DNA of 64,000 nucleotides from Paraburkholderia sprentiae WSM5005. Lineage in GTDB: Bacteria; Pseudomonadota; Gammaproteobacteria; Burkholderiales; Burkholderiaceae. The translations under genes were made by a program, and so were the position numbers. The stretch is from assembly GCF_001865575.2 (NCBI RefSeq), contig NZ_CP017562.2, forward strand, positions 1,364,001 to 1,428,000, written 5' to 3'. Positions 55,921 through 64,000 of this stretch are shown here, piece after piece (within the stretch, counting starts at the first letter, position 1; the number at the start of each line of letters is the position of its first letter). The notes beneath the pieces are model-generated. The model searched no databases, had not been told where the DNA came from, and saw only the letters and a program-made list of their open reading frames with translations.

Positions 55921-56838
55921 TCATCCATGGAGTTTGCAAGCTGCTGCGACTTCAGCGAACCATCGATCACGATGCTCCTTCATAAACGAAACAAATGTTC
56001 GCCCCACTTTCGACAACGGGCGACACCTCGGATATAGCAGCCCAACCCTGAAGGTGATACACGGGTCCACGAGTCGAACATCGACCCGGTCAAGGTATCC
56101 GTGAACACTGAAAGGATCGATAAAACCGACACCCATTCCTAGTGCGGCCAACTCGCATGTCGAGTGGGAGAACGACGTATCGATACGCATAACACGGCTT
56201 ACGTCTCGCGATTCGAATAGACGATCAACATGCGGCCGGGCTTGATAGTGCGCCGTGGTTGAGATAAACGTGCAACCTTCGAAATCCTCAGGTGAAAGCT
56301 CCGACTTTTTACCGAGATTGTGCCCCTTCTTCATAACCGCGTAATAGGGAACGTTGCAGAATTCGTCTACCGAAAGATCCTCGCGGTCGTAAGGTACTTC
56401 TGCAAGACCAAGATCGATTCTTTCCGTGGCAATCCAGTCTTCCACCTTCGTGGAGCTTTGAACATCCAGTGAGATATCAACGTCTGGGTGAGCTTCGCAA
56501 AACCGGGCTATGACTGCCGGCAAAAAAGTTATTCCGAGGGCAGGCATGCATGCGATCGAAATGCTACCTACGCGAAGTTTCCTCACATCAGCGGCAAGTT
56601 CTCCGATCTTTTGATACGCACGGAATGTGTTCTCTACTTGCTCGTGGATCATCCTGCCTTCAGGCGTCGGCACGAGCCTGCCAGCAGCGCGGTTAAACAA
56701 TGTCACGCCGAGCTCCTTTTCGAGCTCGGTGATCAAGCGACTCACCGATGGCTGAGACAGCCCCAGTAAGTCCGCTGCGCCATTTACAGTGCCCACCATC
56801 ATCGTCGTGCGGAACGCGTCAAGTTGCCGGATGTTCAT
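55921..56838 (-). CDS. LysR-family transcriptional regulator
   Basis: 305 residues. The N-terminal helix-turn-helix MNIRQLDAFRTTMMVGTVNG, then LGLSQPSVSRLITELEKELG, is followed by a substrate-binding domain. Its style is like the OccR/NocR group that responds to amino-acid derivatives, but this is only a resemblance. It probably regulates the neighbouring flavin-dependent genes; no operator was identified. Confidence 0.9.
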   Translation of the reverse strand: MNIRQLDAFRTTMMVGTVNGAADLLGLSQPSVSRLITELEKELGVTLFNRAAGRLVPTPEGRMIHEQVENTFRAYQKIGELAADVRKLRVGSISIACMPALGITFLPAVIARFCEAHPDVDISLDVQSSTKVEDWIATERIDLGLAEVPYDREDLSVDEFCNVPYYAVMKKGHNLGKKSELSPEDFEGCTFISTTAHYQARPHVDRLFESRDVSRVMRIDTSFSHSTCELAALGMGVGFIDPFSVHGYLDRVDVRLVDPCITFRVGLLYPRCRPLSKVGRTFVSFMKEHRDRWFAEVAAACKLHG

Positions 56839-57136
56839 GATTTCCCAAGTAATTGTCCCTTTTCAGCAACCATCATCTATGGTTCGGACCGACATCGCAA
56901 GAGCGTGTCGGCCATGGTATTCGCATGATCGAGCATTGCTGGCCCTTCCAAGTCGATGCCGCCCAATCAAGATGCGCTTAAGACGAACGATTACACCGAC
57001 CGGCCAAGTTGAACGGGCAATCAAGACGCCTCGCATCAAGACATCCATATCAGTCCGTTAGACCAAAAATCTGCAGTTTTATCTGCGATCATGCTGGACG
57101 CATGCTCAGTGACATGACCGCACCAGCGTCTGCCGG
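56839..57136. other. Intergenic region, no feature recognised
   Basis: About 300 bp between the LysR gene and the flavin reductase gene, both leftward. It is where the LysR promoter must lie. Nothing else recognised. Confidence 0.4.
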
Positions 57137-57646
57137 TCAAATACTTAGAGGTGCGCTTCGTGCAAAACCACGTTCGTGCCACAGAAGGCATCCCGCATCG
57201 ACAGTCTCATTGAACGCAATCTCTCTGATTACGCCAACGATGATGGAGTGAGTGAATCCGTCATGCCGATCGCTGATTTCGCAGTCCAATGCGACGGTAG
57301 CATCAGGCAGGATCGGTGCACCGGTCGCAAGAGATGACCATTTGTTGCCGGCAAAACGGTCTTTCCCTTTAAACTTACGAAATGTATCAACGAGCCCGCA
57401 GTGCGCTGTCGAAAGAAGATTCACGGCAAAACTACCTGCGCCCAGGATTGCATCGTGGGACGAAGCGCACTTGTTCACGCAGACGATGACCGACGGTGGG
57501 TCGTCGGAGAGACTGCATACCGATGTCGCGATGAGGCCGACCGGCTTTGCGTCGTGCATTGCGGTAATAACTGTAACACCGGCAGCGAACAACGACATCG
57601 CCTGCTGGAAGTTAGCTTTGGAATCGATGGTTTGCATTTCGGTCAC
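57137..57646 (-). CDS. Flavin reductase (HpaC/NtaB-like)
   Basis: 169 residues, the standard length. The pattern AAGVTVITAMHDAKPVGLIATSVCSLSDDPPS matches the FMN-binding N-terminus of short-chain flavin reductases in pieces; SFAVNLLS follows in the core. It supplies reduced flavin to a partner monooxygenase. The gene starts 19 bp after the monooxygenase stop on the same strand, so the two form a two-component system. Confidence 0.92.
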   Translation of the reverse strand: MTEMQTIDSKANFQQAMSLFAAGVTVITAMHDAKPVGLIATSVCSLSDDPPSVIVCVNKCASSHDAILGAGSFAVNLLSTAHCGLVDTFRKFKGKDRFAGNKWSSLATGAPILPDATVALDCEISDRHDGFTHSIIVGVIREIAFNETVDAGCLLWHERGFARSAPLSI

Positions 57647-57665
57647 CTGACTAGACTATGACGGA

Positions 57666-58991
57666 TCACCCACGCTTGTAGATACTAGGTTTGAGGCCAA
57701 GGTTCTCGCGCAGAGTTCGTCCTTCATATCGGTCCCTGAACAACCCGCGGCGGCGCAGTTCCGGGATGATGAAATCGCTAACGTCGTCCATACCGCCCGG
57801 AAGAATGGCCGGGCAAAAATTGAAGCCGTCTGCGCCATCATTCTTGAACCACTCTTCCATTTCATCAACGATGTCGCTGGCGGTTCCGATCACCAGGCGT
57901 ACCCAGAAAGTCGATGCGACGCGCTGATAGAGTTGTCTAATTGAGAGGTTCTCGGCACGAGCCATCTCCAACAGGTTTGATGCAATGCTCCTGAGTTTCT
58001 GCCCACCGATGTCTGGCACCGGCCCGTCGAGCGGATGGCCGGATAGGTCGCCGAGCGCGTTATAGAGCGAGGCCAGGCCGCTCAGCGGGTGGATAAGCTC
58101 CTGAAGCTGATCGAACTTGTCTTGTGCCTCCTGCCTGCTTCTACCGACGAACGGTGTAATGCCCGGCATGATCAACAACTCGCCTGGCTCGCGACCATAC
58201 TTCGCGAGCCGCCCCTTCAGATCGCCGTAGTAATCTTGCGCATGTTTCAGATCATGCGAATTGCTATAAACCACATCCGCGCATCTGGCGGCAAGCTCAC
58301 GTCCGGCCTCGGAAGCTCCGGCCTGCACGATGATCGGCTCTCCTTGCGGAGTACGCGCGGAATTCAACGGGCCGCGTACCTGGAAATGCTTGCCCTTGTG
58401 GTTCGGCACGTGCAACTTGTCTTCCTGATAGAAAAGTCCGCTTTCCTTGTCTCGAACGAATGCGTCCTCCTCCCAACTCCGCCAAAGTGATCTGACCACG
58501 TCGACGAATTCGTCGGCTCGTTCGTACCGCTCTTCATAGGCAAGGTTCTCGTTCCTGTTGAAGTTTTGAGCTTCCTCATCTGACCACGAAGTGACGACAT
58601 TCCATCCGGCGCGGCCGCCGCTGATGTGATCGATCGAAGCGTATTTCCGTGCGACGTGAAACGGTTCGTTGTAGGTGGTTGAGGCAGTTGCCACTAACCC
58701 GATGTTTGACGTCGTCGCACCCAGTGCGGCGAGAAGCGTGATCGGTTCCAACTCTGCATTCCGCATGTCACGCGCAAGAGATCCTTTCGGATTGTCATTG
58801 GCGCGGATCCCAAGACCGTCAGCAAAGAAAACCATGTCGAGATGCGCCGCTTCCGCCTTGCGGGCCGTGTTCAGGAAATGTGCAAAGCTCAGCGCTCCGT
58901 CCGCCGGCACATCCGGATGCCTCCAGGCGGCAACGTGATAGCCGAGATATCTCATCGAGAGGCCGAGCCTCATTTTTCCGTCTTTAGTCAT
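57666..58991 (-). CDS. Flavin-dependent monooxygenase, NtaA/SnaA/DszA family
   Basis: 441 residues from the ATG at 58991, preceded by GGGAGC; two earlier in-frame ATGs are possible. TIM-barrel LLM-class oxygenase using reduced FMN. Family segments are MVFFADG near 50, YNEPFHVARKYASIDHISGGRAGWNVVTS near 105-135 (shown as one continuous region) and IIVQAGASEAGRELA near 225. Known substrates include nitrilotriacetate and organosulfur compounds; here the substrate is not known. Coupled with the flavin reductase gene downstream. Confidence 0.92.
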   Translation of the reverse strand: MTKDGKMRLGLSMRYLGYHVAAWRHPDVPADGALSFAHFLNTARKAEAAHLDMVFFADGLGIRANDNPKGSLARDMRNAELEPITLLAALGATTSNIGLVATASTTYNEPFHVARKYASIDHISGGRAGWNVVTSWSDEEAQNFNRNENLAYEERYERADEFVDVVRSLWRSWEEDAFVRDKESGLFYQEDKLHVPNHKGKHFQVRGPLNSARTPQGEPIIVQAGASEAGRELAARCADVVYSNSHDLKHAQDYYGDLKGRLAKYGREPGELLIMPGITPFVGRSRQEAQDKFDQLQELIHPLSGLASLYNALGDLSGHPLDGPVPDIGGQKLRSIASNLLEMARAENLSIRQLYQRVASTFWVRLVIGTASDIVDEMEEWFKNDGADGFNFCPAILPGGMDDVSDFIIPELRRRGLFRDRYEGRTLRENLGLKPSIYKRG

Positions 58992-59060
58992 TGCATGCGC
59001 TCCCATTCTTGGACTGGTCCGCCCGGAACATGGCGGCATGGGTGAATGTTCGCGCTTCAC

Positions 59061-59571
59061 CGTCCGATAAACAATGTCGCCAAAGGCGGCCGTCTATTTG
59101 AAAAGTGGATAAGGGTATTCCCTTGCTTCGTTCAGGCGAGGCTGAAACTGGCCCGATGTGCTGCCCATGCGAAAAACCCTGCATCGTCATCGGTGTGCGC
59201 GGCGCTTGTCTCGTTGCCGCACTTCGCGCCGTTGGGGCGACATCATTGCCAGCCTTCGGCAGGTGCAGCGCGACGGTGGTGCCGGCCCTATCGACGGCCG
59301 TGGGCCTGCTCCGTGCGCCGCACCGCACCGGCATCCGGCGCGTGCTCGCCGAGTCAAGGCCCGCTCGGGCCATAGTCGCGGCTGGCATTAAGTTCGTTCA
59401 GCGAGGCCACTGAATTGCAGAGCCGAGCCACATGGGGGAAAACCCCCTATACGGATTTCGAATACCGGACCTCTTTTGACGGCATTGTGTCGTTCACGCC
59501 GGCAGCACACCATCCTGCTCATGCCGCTCATGCATTGTCGGGTGGCGTAATCCGCAATGAGGTGCCGAAAT
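59061..59571. other. Intergenic region with no recognised gene
   Basis: About 510 bp between the leftward monooxygenase gene and the rightward relic. Open frames on both strands are of biased composition without ribosome sites. Confidence 0.4.
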
Positions 59572-59770
59572 GATGAAAGACGGAAAAATGAGGCTCCGCC
59601 TCTCGAAGAGATATCTCGGCGATCATGGCCGCGTGGCGGCACTCGTCGGTCCGCGCCGATCCAGGTGCGCGGCCCGCTGAATTGCGCACACATCGTTCAG
59701 GCGGCCGCGTCGGGGCAGGCCGGCAGCTTGCGCCGCACTGTGCCGACGTCCCCCGTGTACTAAAAGACCG
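59572..59770 (+). pseudogene. Relic of a second NtaA/DszA-type monooxygenase gene
   Basis: The plus strand begins ATGATGAAAGAC and encodes MKDGKMRLRLSKRYLG, matching the start of the intact monooxygenase at 57666-58991 (KDGKMRLGLSMRYLG). After a deletion of about 190 codons the sequence continues in another frame with IQVRGPLN and IVQAAASGQAG, then HCADV in a third frame, matching QVRGPLN, IVQAGASEAG and RCADV. It is a deleted, frameshifted paralogue in the opposite orientation, just upstream of the MFS and oxidase genes. Confidence 0.75.
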
Positions 59771-59922
59771 GGCCGCTCGCCCTGCTGCGCGCAACGATTC
59801 GATCCCCCATATCGCTTGTCCTGCATAAGCTTGTTGTTTTAAATCGCGGCGCGCGCATGGCGCGTCTCTATAACGGCTCCGGCGGCAACAATCCGACCGG
59901 CGCCGACTGCACAGGAGATAAA

Positions 59923-61215
59923 ATGCCGAACAGAACCAACACCCTTGACGCCGGTGTCTGCGCGACGCCCGTAAAAAATTCGGTCCGCGATGTCATCGCC
60001 GCCAACTTCGGCACGTTTTTCGAATGGTTCGACCTGCTCGTATACGCGATGTTCGCAATCACCGTGTCGAAGCTGTTCTTTCCGACCGGCGACGAACAAT
60101 CGGCGCTGTTGCTCAGCCTTCTCACCTTCGCCAGCTCGTTCCTCATCCGGCCGGTCGGTGCAATTATCCTCGGCGTCGTCGCAGATAAGTACGGTCGGCG
60201 ATTCACACTAAGCCTCACGGCGTTCCTGATGCTGTGCGGCACTGCGTCGATTACCCTCGTTCCGACATACGACAAGATCGGCGTGCTCGCGCCGGTGATT
60301 CTAGTGGCGGGACGTCTGCTGCAAGGCTTTTCGGCGGGCGGCGAGTTCGGAGCGGCCAATTCCTTCCTCACCGAACAGGATGCGAACCGCAGGGGATTTT
60401 TTGGTAGCTTGCAATGGTCGACGTCAGGTCTCGCCGTACTGGCGGCGTCGCTATTCGCCTACGGCGCGAATCGTTATCTGTCGCCGCAACAGATCGATTC
60501 CTGGGGCTGGCGTCTGCCATTCGCCTTTGGCTGCCTGATAGGCCCAATCGGCCTCTATATCCGCCGCAAAGTGAACGAGACGGCCGCGTTCGAGCAGTCG
60601 AGCGAAGTGGTGCCGCACAAGCCGTTGCGCGAAACGGCGCAATCGCACATGTCGGGTGTGCTCATGGGCGCGATCATTTCCGGCGCGGGCGGCCTCGCGA
60701 GCTTCATGAACATCTACATGCCGACGTTCGCAATCAATAATCTCGGAGTCAGCAAGGATTCAGCCTTCCTATCGTCGATCCTCAGCGGCCTCGTATGCGT
60801 CGTATTCCCGATGATTGGCGGCATCGCAGCGGACCGACTCGGCACCGTCCGGGTGATGCGTGCCGCGCTCCTGTGTGGCATGGCGCTGATCCTGCCTCTC
60901 TTTTACATGCTCACGCGTGCCCCGAGCCCGGCAACGCTGATTGCATTCCAGTGCACCCTGTCACTGGTGTTCTACAGCTTCTACTATGCGCCGGTCAGCT
61001 CGTTGCTCTCGCAGTTATTTCCGACGTCCTGCCGTACCACCGGCTCGTCGCTCGCCTACGTAATCGCGATGACGCTGTTCGGCGGATTCACGCCGGTCGT
61101 GACCAACCTTCTCGTGAAATTCACAGGCAGCATCATGTCGCCGGCGTATTACCTGATCGTGATTTCGACCCTCGCGCTCGTGGCGCTAGTCGCCAGCCGC
61201 AAGCGCGTCAACTGA
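59923..61215 (+). CDS. MFS transporter, metabolite-proton symporter family (ProP-like)
   Basis: 430 residues from the ATG at 59923 with AGGAGA 6 nt upstream. Twelve hydrophobic helices. The N-terminal NFGTFFEWFDLLVYAMF segment and the loop ADKYGRR are hallmarks of the MHS family (ProP, KgtP, ShiA). Probable uptake of an organic acid or zwitterion together with protons. The FAD-dependent oxidase gene follows 17 bp later and is probably the enzyme acting on the substrate. Confidence 0.9.
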   Translation: MPNRTNTLDAGVCATPVKNSVRDVIAANFGTFFEWFDLLVYAMFAITVSKLFFPTGDEQSALLLSLLTFASSFLIRPVGAIILGVVADKYGRRFTLSLTAFLMLCGTASITLVPTYDKIGVLAPVILVAGRLLQGFSAGGEFGAANSFLTEQDANRRGFFGSLQWSTSGLAVLAASLFAYGANRYLSPQQIDSWGWRLPFAFGCLIGPIGLYIRRKVNETAAFEQSSEVVPHKPLRETAQSHMSGVLMGAIISGAGGLASFMNIYMPTFAINNLGVSKDSAFLSSILSGLVCVVFPMIGGIAADRLGTVRVMRAALLCGMALILPLFYMLTRAPSPATLIAFQCTLSLVFYSFYYAPVSSLLSQLFPTSCRTTGSSLAYVIAMTLFGGFTPVVTNLLVKFTGSIMSPAYYLIVISTLALVALVASRKRVN

Positions 61216-61232
61216 CATATGCCGGAACAAAT

Positions 61233-62522
61233 ATGCTGCCAACTCAAGAAATCACATTGCAACCTGAATTGCCCAAGCAGGTCTCCGTCGCAATTATTGG
61301 CGGCGGAATCATTGGAATTAGTTGCGCGCTCGGTCTGGCGCGAAAAGGTGTCGACGTTGCGGTTTTCGAAAAAGGCACGATCGGTTGCGAACAGTCTTCG
61401 CGTAACTGGGGCTGGGTGCGCTCCATCGGACGTGACACTAAGGAACTTCAACTGTCGATCCTCGCTAACGAATTGTGGCAGTCAATCCAATCGCAAATCG
61501 ACGTGGGCTACCGGACGACGGGACTCGCGTATCTGGCGAAAGACGAGTCGGAGATGGCCGGGCATCAAAAATGGATCGACGCGGCCGGTGCTAGCGGCGT
61601 CCGCGTCGGCCTTCTCGCCAAGGCCGAACTCGCGAAGATGCTCCCACAGTCGAGCCGCACGTGGGCCGGGGCATTGTATAGCCCAAGCGACGGCGTCGCC
61701 GAGCCCGCAATGGCCACACGCGGTATCGCAGAACTTGCACGCGCGAACGGCGCATCCATCTTCGAGCACTGCGCGGTGCGCGGCATCGACGTGTCCGCGG
61801 GTCGCGTGTCGGGTGTCGTGACCGAGCACGGCATCGTGAAATGCGCCGACGTGGTACTGGCAGGCGGTGCGTGGTCGCGGCTTTTCTGCGGCAACCATGC
61901 AATTGAGTTTCCGCAGCTCAAGGTCCATGGGTCCGTGCTGCAAACCGCTCCTATCGACGCGAAACTGGACGTCGCGATCAACGGAGGCGACTTCACATGC
62001 CGCAAACGCGCCGACGGCGGGTACACCGTGTCGAAACTCGGCGCCTCGGTCGCCGATCTCACGCCCGACAGTATCCGCCTGAGCACGAAATTCTTGCGCG
62101 CGTGGCTCAACGAGCGCAAGTATCTGCGACTGCGTTTTGGACGCCCCTTTTTCGATGAGCTTAAAATTCCACGCCGCTTCAGCCTTGACAGCCCGACACC
62201 ATTCGAAACGTACCGCGTGCTGGATCCTGAGGCGAACAACGGAATGCTCAACGACGCAATGGATTGCCTGAAGCAGACCTTTCCGTCGTTCGCCAATGCG
62301 TCGATCGTACGCAATTGGGCCGGCATGATCGACGTCACGCCCGATGCGCTGCCGGTTATCTCGAAGGTCGAGCGGATACCGGGTTTTTATCTCGGTTCGG
62401 GCTTCTCAGGCCATGGCTTCGGCATTGGACCGGCCGCAGGCGCCGTGCTCGCCGACCTGGTGACAGGCGATCGCCCGCAGGTCGGCACCGAAGACTTTAC
62501 CCTGAGCCGCTTTTGCCCGTAA
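61233..62522 (+). CDS. FAD-dependent amine/amino-acid oxidase (DadA-type)
   Basis: 429 residues from the ATG at 61233. The dinucleotide-binding motif VAIIGGGIIGISCALGLA lies at about 19-36, followed by FEKGTIGCEQSSRNWGWVR. The C-terminal FAD segment is GFYLGSGFSGHGFGIGPAAG near 390. Family members oxidise D-amino acids, sarcosine-like amines or gamma-glutamyl-polyamines. With the adjacent symporter it forms an uptake and oxidation unit; the aldehyde dehydrogenase and cupin nearby could complete an amine pathway. Confidence 0.9.
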   Translation: MLPTQEITLQPELPKQVSVAIIGGGIIGISCALGLARKGVDVAVFEKGTIGCEQSSRNWGWVRSIGRDTKELQLSILANELWQSIQSQIDVGYRTTGLAYLAKDESEMAGHQKWIDAAGASGVRVGLLAKAELAKMLPQSSRTWAGALYSPSDGVAEPAMATRGIAELARANGASIFEHCAVRGIDVSAGRVSGVVTEHGIVKCADVVLAGGAWSRLFCGNHAIEFPQLKVHGSVLQTAPIDAKLDVAINGGDFTCRKRADGGYTVSKLGASVADLTPDSIRLSTKFLRAWLNERKYLRLRFGRPFFDELKIPRRFSLDSPTPFETYRVLDPEANNGMLNDAMDCLKQTFPSFANASIVRNWAGMIDVTPDALPVISKVERIPGFYLGSGFSGHGFGIGPAAGAVLADLVTGDRPQVGTEDFTLSRFCP

Positions 62523-63425
62523 GGATGGAGGCGGTCCTCCCTCGACAGCGAGACCAAATAGCTCCAACCGCTAAAAACGTCCGCCAACGCGAAGCCTTCG
62601 GCCCCAATGGCTCCGCACGCTCAGCGCCGCGGCGGAGGTGCTTAGGCTTCAGCAAGCGTCAACTGGCCGGATCACCAATGAACCAGAACGAACGCTGGAC
62701 TTAACCCTCTTCAATCACGCGAATGGCGGGCTGGTGCCCACTCAAGAAACCAGAATGACCCACGATCAGGCGAGCACACGATTCGCTACTGCGGCGGCAC
62801 CGCGGAACGCGCGGCGGACTAAAAACCAGTCCGACCGATCTTTCCGATCGGTCGGACTCTCCTCTTTCGCGATATTCACGACATCTGCGCCGCCCGTGTG
62901 ACGCCCGCCGAAGCGCCAGCGCGCGGCGCGAGACCGTCATTGTCGCGCAGGCAGTCCGGCCTCCGCTTACCGCTGAAGCTGTCGCACCTGCTGCAGTGTG
63001 CGCGAAATTGCGCCAGCGCGGCACGCGGCTCGATCTGCAGCGCTCGCGTCTGGTCCTGCGCAGCCTTGTGCCGCTGCGCGCTTCCCTCCTGCCGCGTGGG
63101 GCGATGTTCAGGGCCGCATGCAGCCGCTGCGCATGCTCCTGCGACAGCGCGATCACGCGCTCGTTAAACGCTTTGCGTACATGGAGGTCGGTGCGACGGA
63201 TTTCGACGTCCGAAAGCTTCACTGTCTGCTGCACGAAATCCGTATAGATTATCTCCGCGCGCGACTTGTCCTGCGACTCAAGCACCCGCCACAGGTGCTT
63301 GTCCTAGGGGCTGTTTACATTCGATGAAATGTGTTTCCGAGTAGACACGGGCGTTACCGCCAGCATCCCTCACAGACCCCAGCGAGCCCAATTAAGGCAC
63401 TAGGTTCTTCATCGTCCAGGTTCGC
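62523..63425. other. 900-bp region with hairpin and possible interrupted gene
   Basis: The only strong structure is a perfect 13-bp hairpin at 62828-62858. A minus-strand frame from about 63306 to 62701 starts with plausible helical codons (WRVLESQDKSRAEIIY, then LSDVEIRRTDLHVRKAFNER) but degenerates into Arg-rich low-complexity sequence. It could be the remains of a gene interrupted by the intron to its right; I do not recognise it. Confidence 0.45.
62828..62858 (-). terminator. Perfect 13-bp inverted repeat, possible minus-strand terminator or operator
   Basis: AGTCCGACCGATC pairs exactly with GATCGGTCGGACT across a 5-nt loop. On the minus strand it is followed by GGTTTTTAG, compatible with a weak intrinsic terminator. 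A TetR-type operator is the alternative, because the core ACCGATC...GATCGGT is dyad-symmetric. Confidence 0.45.
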
Positions 63426-64000
63426 TCACGGACTTGCTTTCTGGCGATATGGGTGAATGATTCGGGCCTTCGGCAGTGGAAACCTGTTCAGGATTTCCCT
63501 GAACGCTTTCCAGGTGATGTAGTTGCCACGCGACCGTCGTGATAACCACTTGCGCCAGAGAAACTCCACCTTGAATTTCAGGGTCGAGAGTCGCTGAAAG
63601 TTACCACTGATGCCAAAGTAGGCGAAATGCCCATTTAGCATTCGGCAGAGCCGCTGGTGCTGCTCGCGTATCCGCCAATGCCGCATTGCTCGTATCTGCT
63701 CATTGAATGCCTTGTGTGCGCGGGCGACACGGTCTTTCGCGGTCAGTTGCCGCACCACAGGTTTGTCAAACCGCGACTTCACCCATGTATGAACGAACCC
63801 AAGGAACTTGAACGTCGTCGCTAATGCCTTTTCCCGATCATCGCCCACTGACTTTGGCTTGAACCGGAAATCGACCATTCGCGTCTTGTCCGGATGAAGT
63901 TCCAATCCGTACTTCCCCATTCGCCTGCCAAGCACCTCCAGAACACGCTCTGCATCGTCCCTGTGTGCAAACAGCATCACAAAGTCATCGGCAAAGCGCA
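63426..64000 (-). CDS. ltrA: Group II intron reverse transcriptase/maturase, partial
   Basis: The minus-strand frame is open at the right edge of the window, so only the C-terminal 190 or so residues are seen. The catalytic RT box FADDFVML is present at the very edge. Then KYGLELHPDKTRMVDFRF and FKFLGFVHTW are RT blocks 6-7, and the maturase domain X follows, ending FPLPKARIIHPYRQ. No HNH endonuclease follows. It forms cDNA and aids intron splicing and retrohoming. Intron RNA domain V was not identified with confidence. Confidence 0.92.
   Translation of the reverse strand, partial: RFADDFVMLFAHRDDAERVLEVLGRRMGKYGLELHPDKTRMVDFRFKPKSVGDDREKALATTFKFLGFVHTWVKSRFDKPVVRQLTAKDRVARAHKAFNEQIRAMRHWRIREQHQRLCRMLNGHFAYFGISGNFQRLSTLKFKVEFLWRKWLSRRSRGNYITWKAFREILNRFPLPKARIIHPYRQKASP

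Noticed and set aside
63301..63425. Group II intron domain V with a GGCG-GTAA-CGCC hairpin
   Set aside because: A GNRA-type hairpin is present after the RT gene, but the outer helix needs several wobble pairs and a mismatch, so I could not support domain V.
1..64000. CRISPR array
   Set aside because: No regularly spaced repeats were seen on reading through the window.

Overview
The window is high-GC proteobacterial DNA with the gene content and insertion sequences (IS66, IS630, ISL3, IS1182-like) typical of Burkholderiaceae (Paraburkholderia, Caballeronia or Burkholderia). That assignment is inferred from protein character and base composition, not from a marker gene. The mix of plasmid/ICE maintenance genes, nested mobile elements and short catabolic operons fits a megaplasmid or a chromosomal integrative element with an adjoining accessory region.

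Region 1 (1-27.7 kb) is an integrative-conjugative-element or plasmid backbone interrupted by cargo. Backbone genes are a SNF2-type helicase open at the left edge, a DUF3085-like protein, a TraB-like nitrilase-fold membrane protein, two helical-repeat proteins, and a leftward cluster that reads AlpA-like HTH, ParA, ParB, DUF2857-like, two winged-helix proteins, a PFL_4669-like protein, a DUF3158-like protein, SSB, a small protein and HU. A divergent XRE regulator faces the cluster. Between the helicase and TraB lies about 12 kb of cargo: a decayed IS1182-like transposase, a two-gene operon (a 1955-residue protein with a C-terminal P-loop ATPase, then a glycosyltransferase fused to an ATPase-like domain that has lost its P-loop), and relics of a tRNA gene and an IS66 transposase. 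This gene pair is my best candidate for an undescribed conflict or defence system.

Region 2 (27.8-39.4 kb) holds a small orphan gene, an overlapping fatty-acid desaturase and transporter pair, about 1 kb without a clear gene, and an amidase plus oligopeptide-type ABC transporter operon of visibly lower GC. The operon order is AtzG-like small protein, amidase, two permeases, fused double ATPase, Tat-exported binding protein.

Region 3 (39.5-45.3 kb) is an IS graveyard: a broken ISL3 transposase, and an IS630 element split by a complete IS66 element with an exact 8-bp target duplication. A second IS66 tail and a relic of an EAL gene 3' end follow.

Region 4 (45.3-62.5 kb) is metabolic. It has an ArgP-like LysR regulator, an EAL-domain protein, and an HglS-type 2-oxoadipate dioxygenase/decarboxylase next to a YdiJ-type D-2-hydroxyglutarate dehydrogenase (the terminal steps of the D-lysine/2-oxoadipate route). 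Beyond these are an aldehyde dehydrogenase, a cupin, a nitroreductase, a LysR regulator, a flavin reductase with an NtaA/DszA-type flavin monooxygenase, an MFS symporter and a DadA-type oxidase. The right edge is the 3' part of a group II intron reverse transcriptase.
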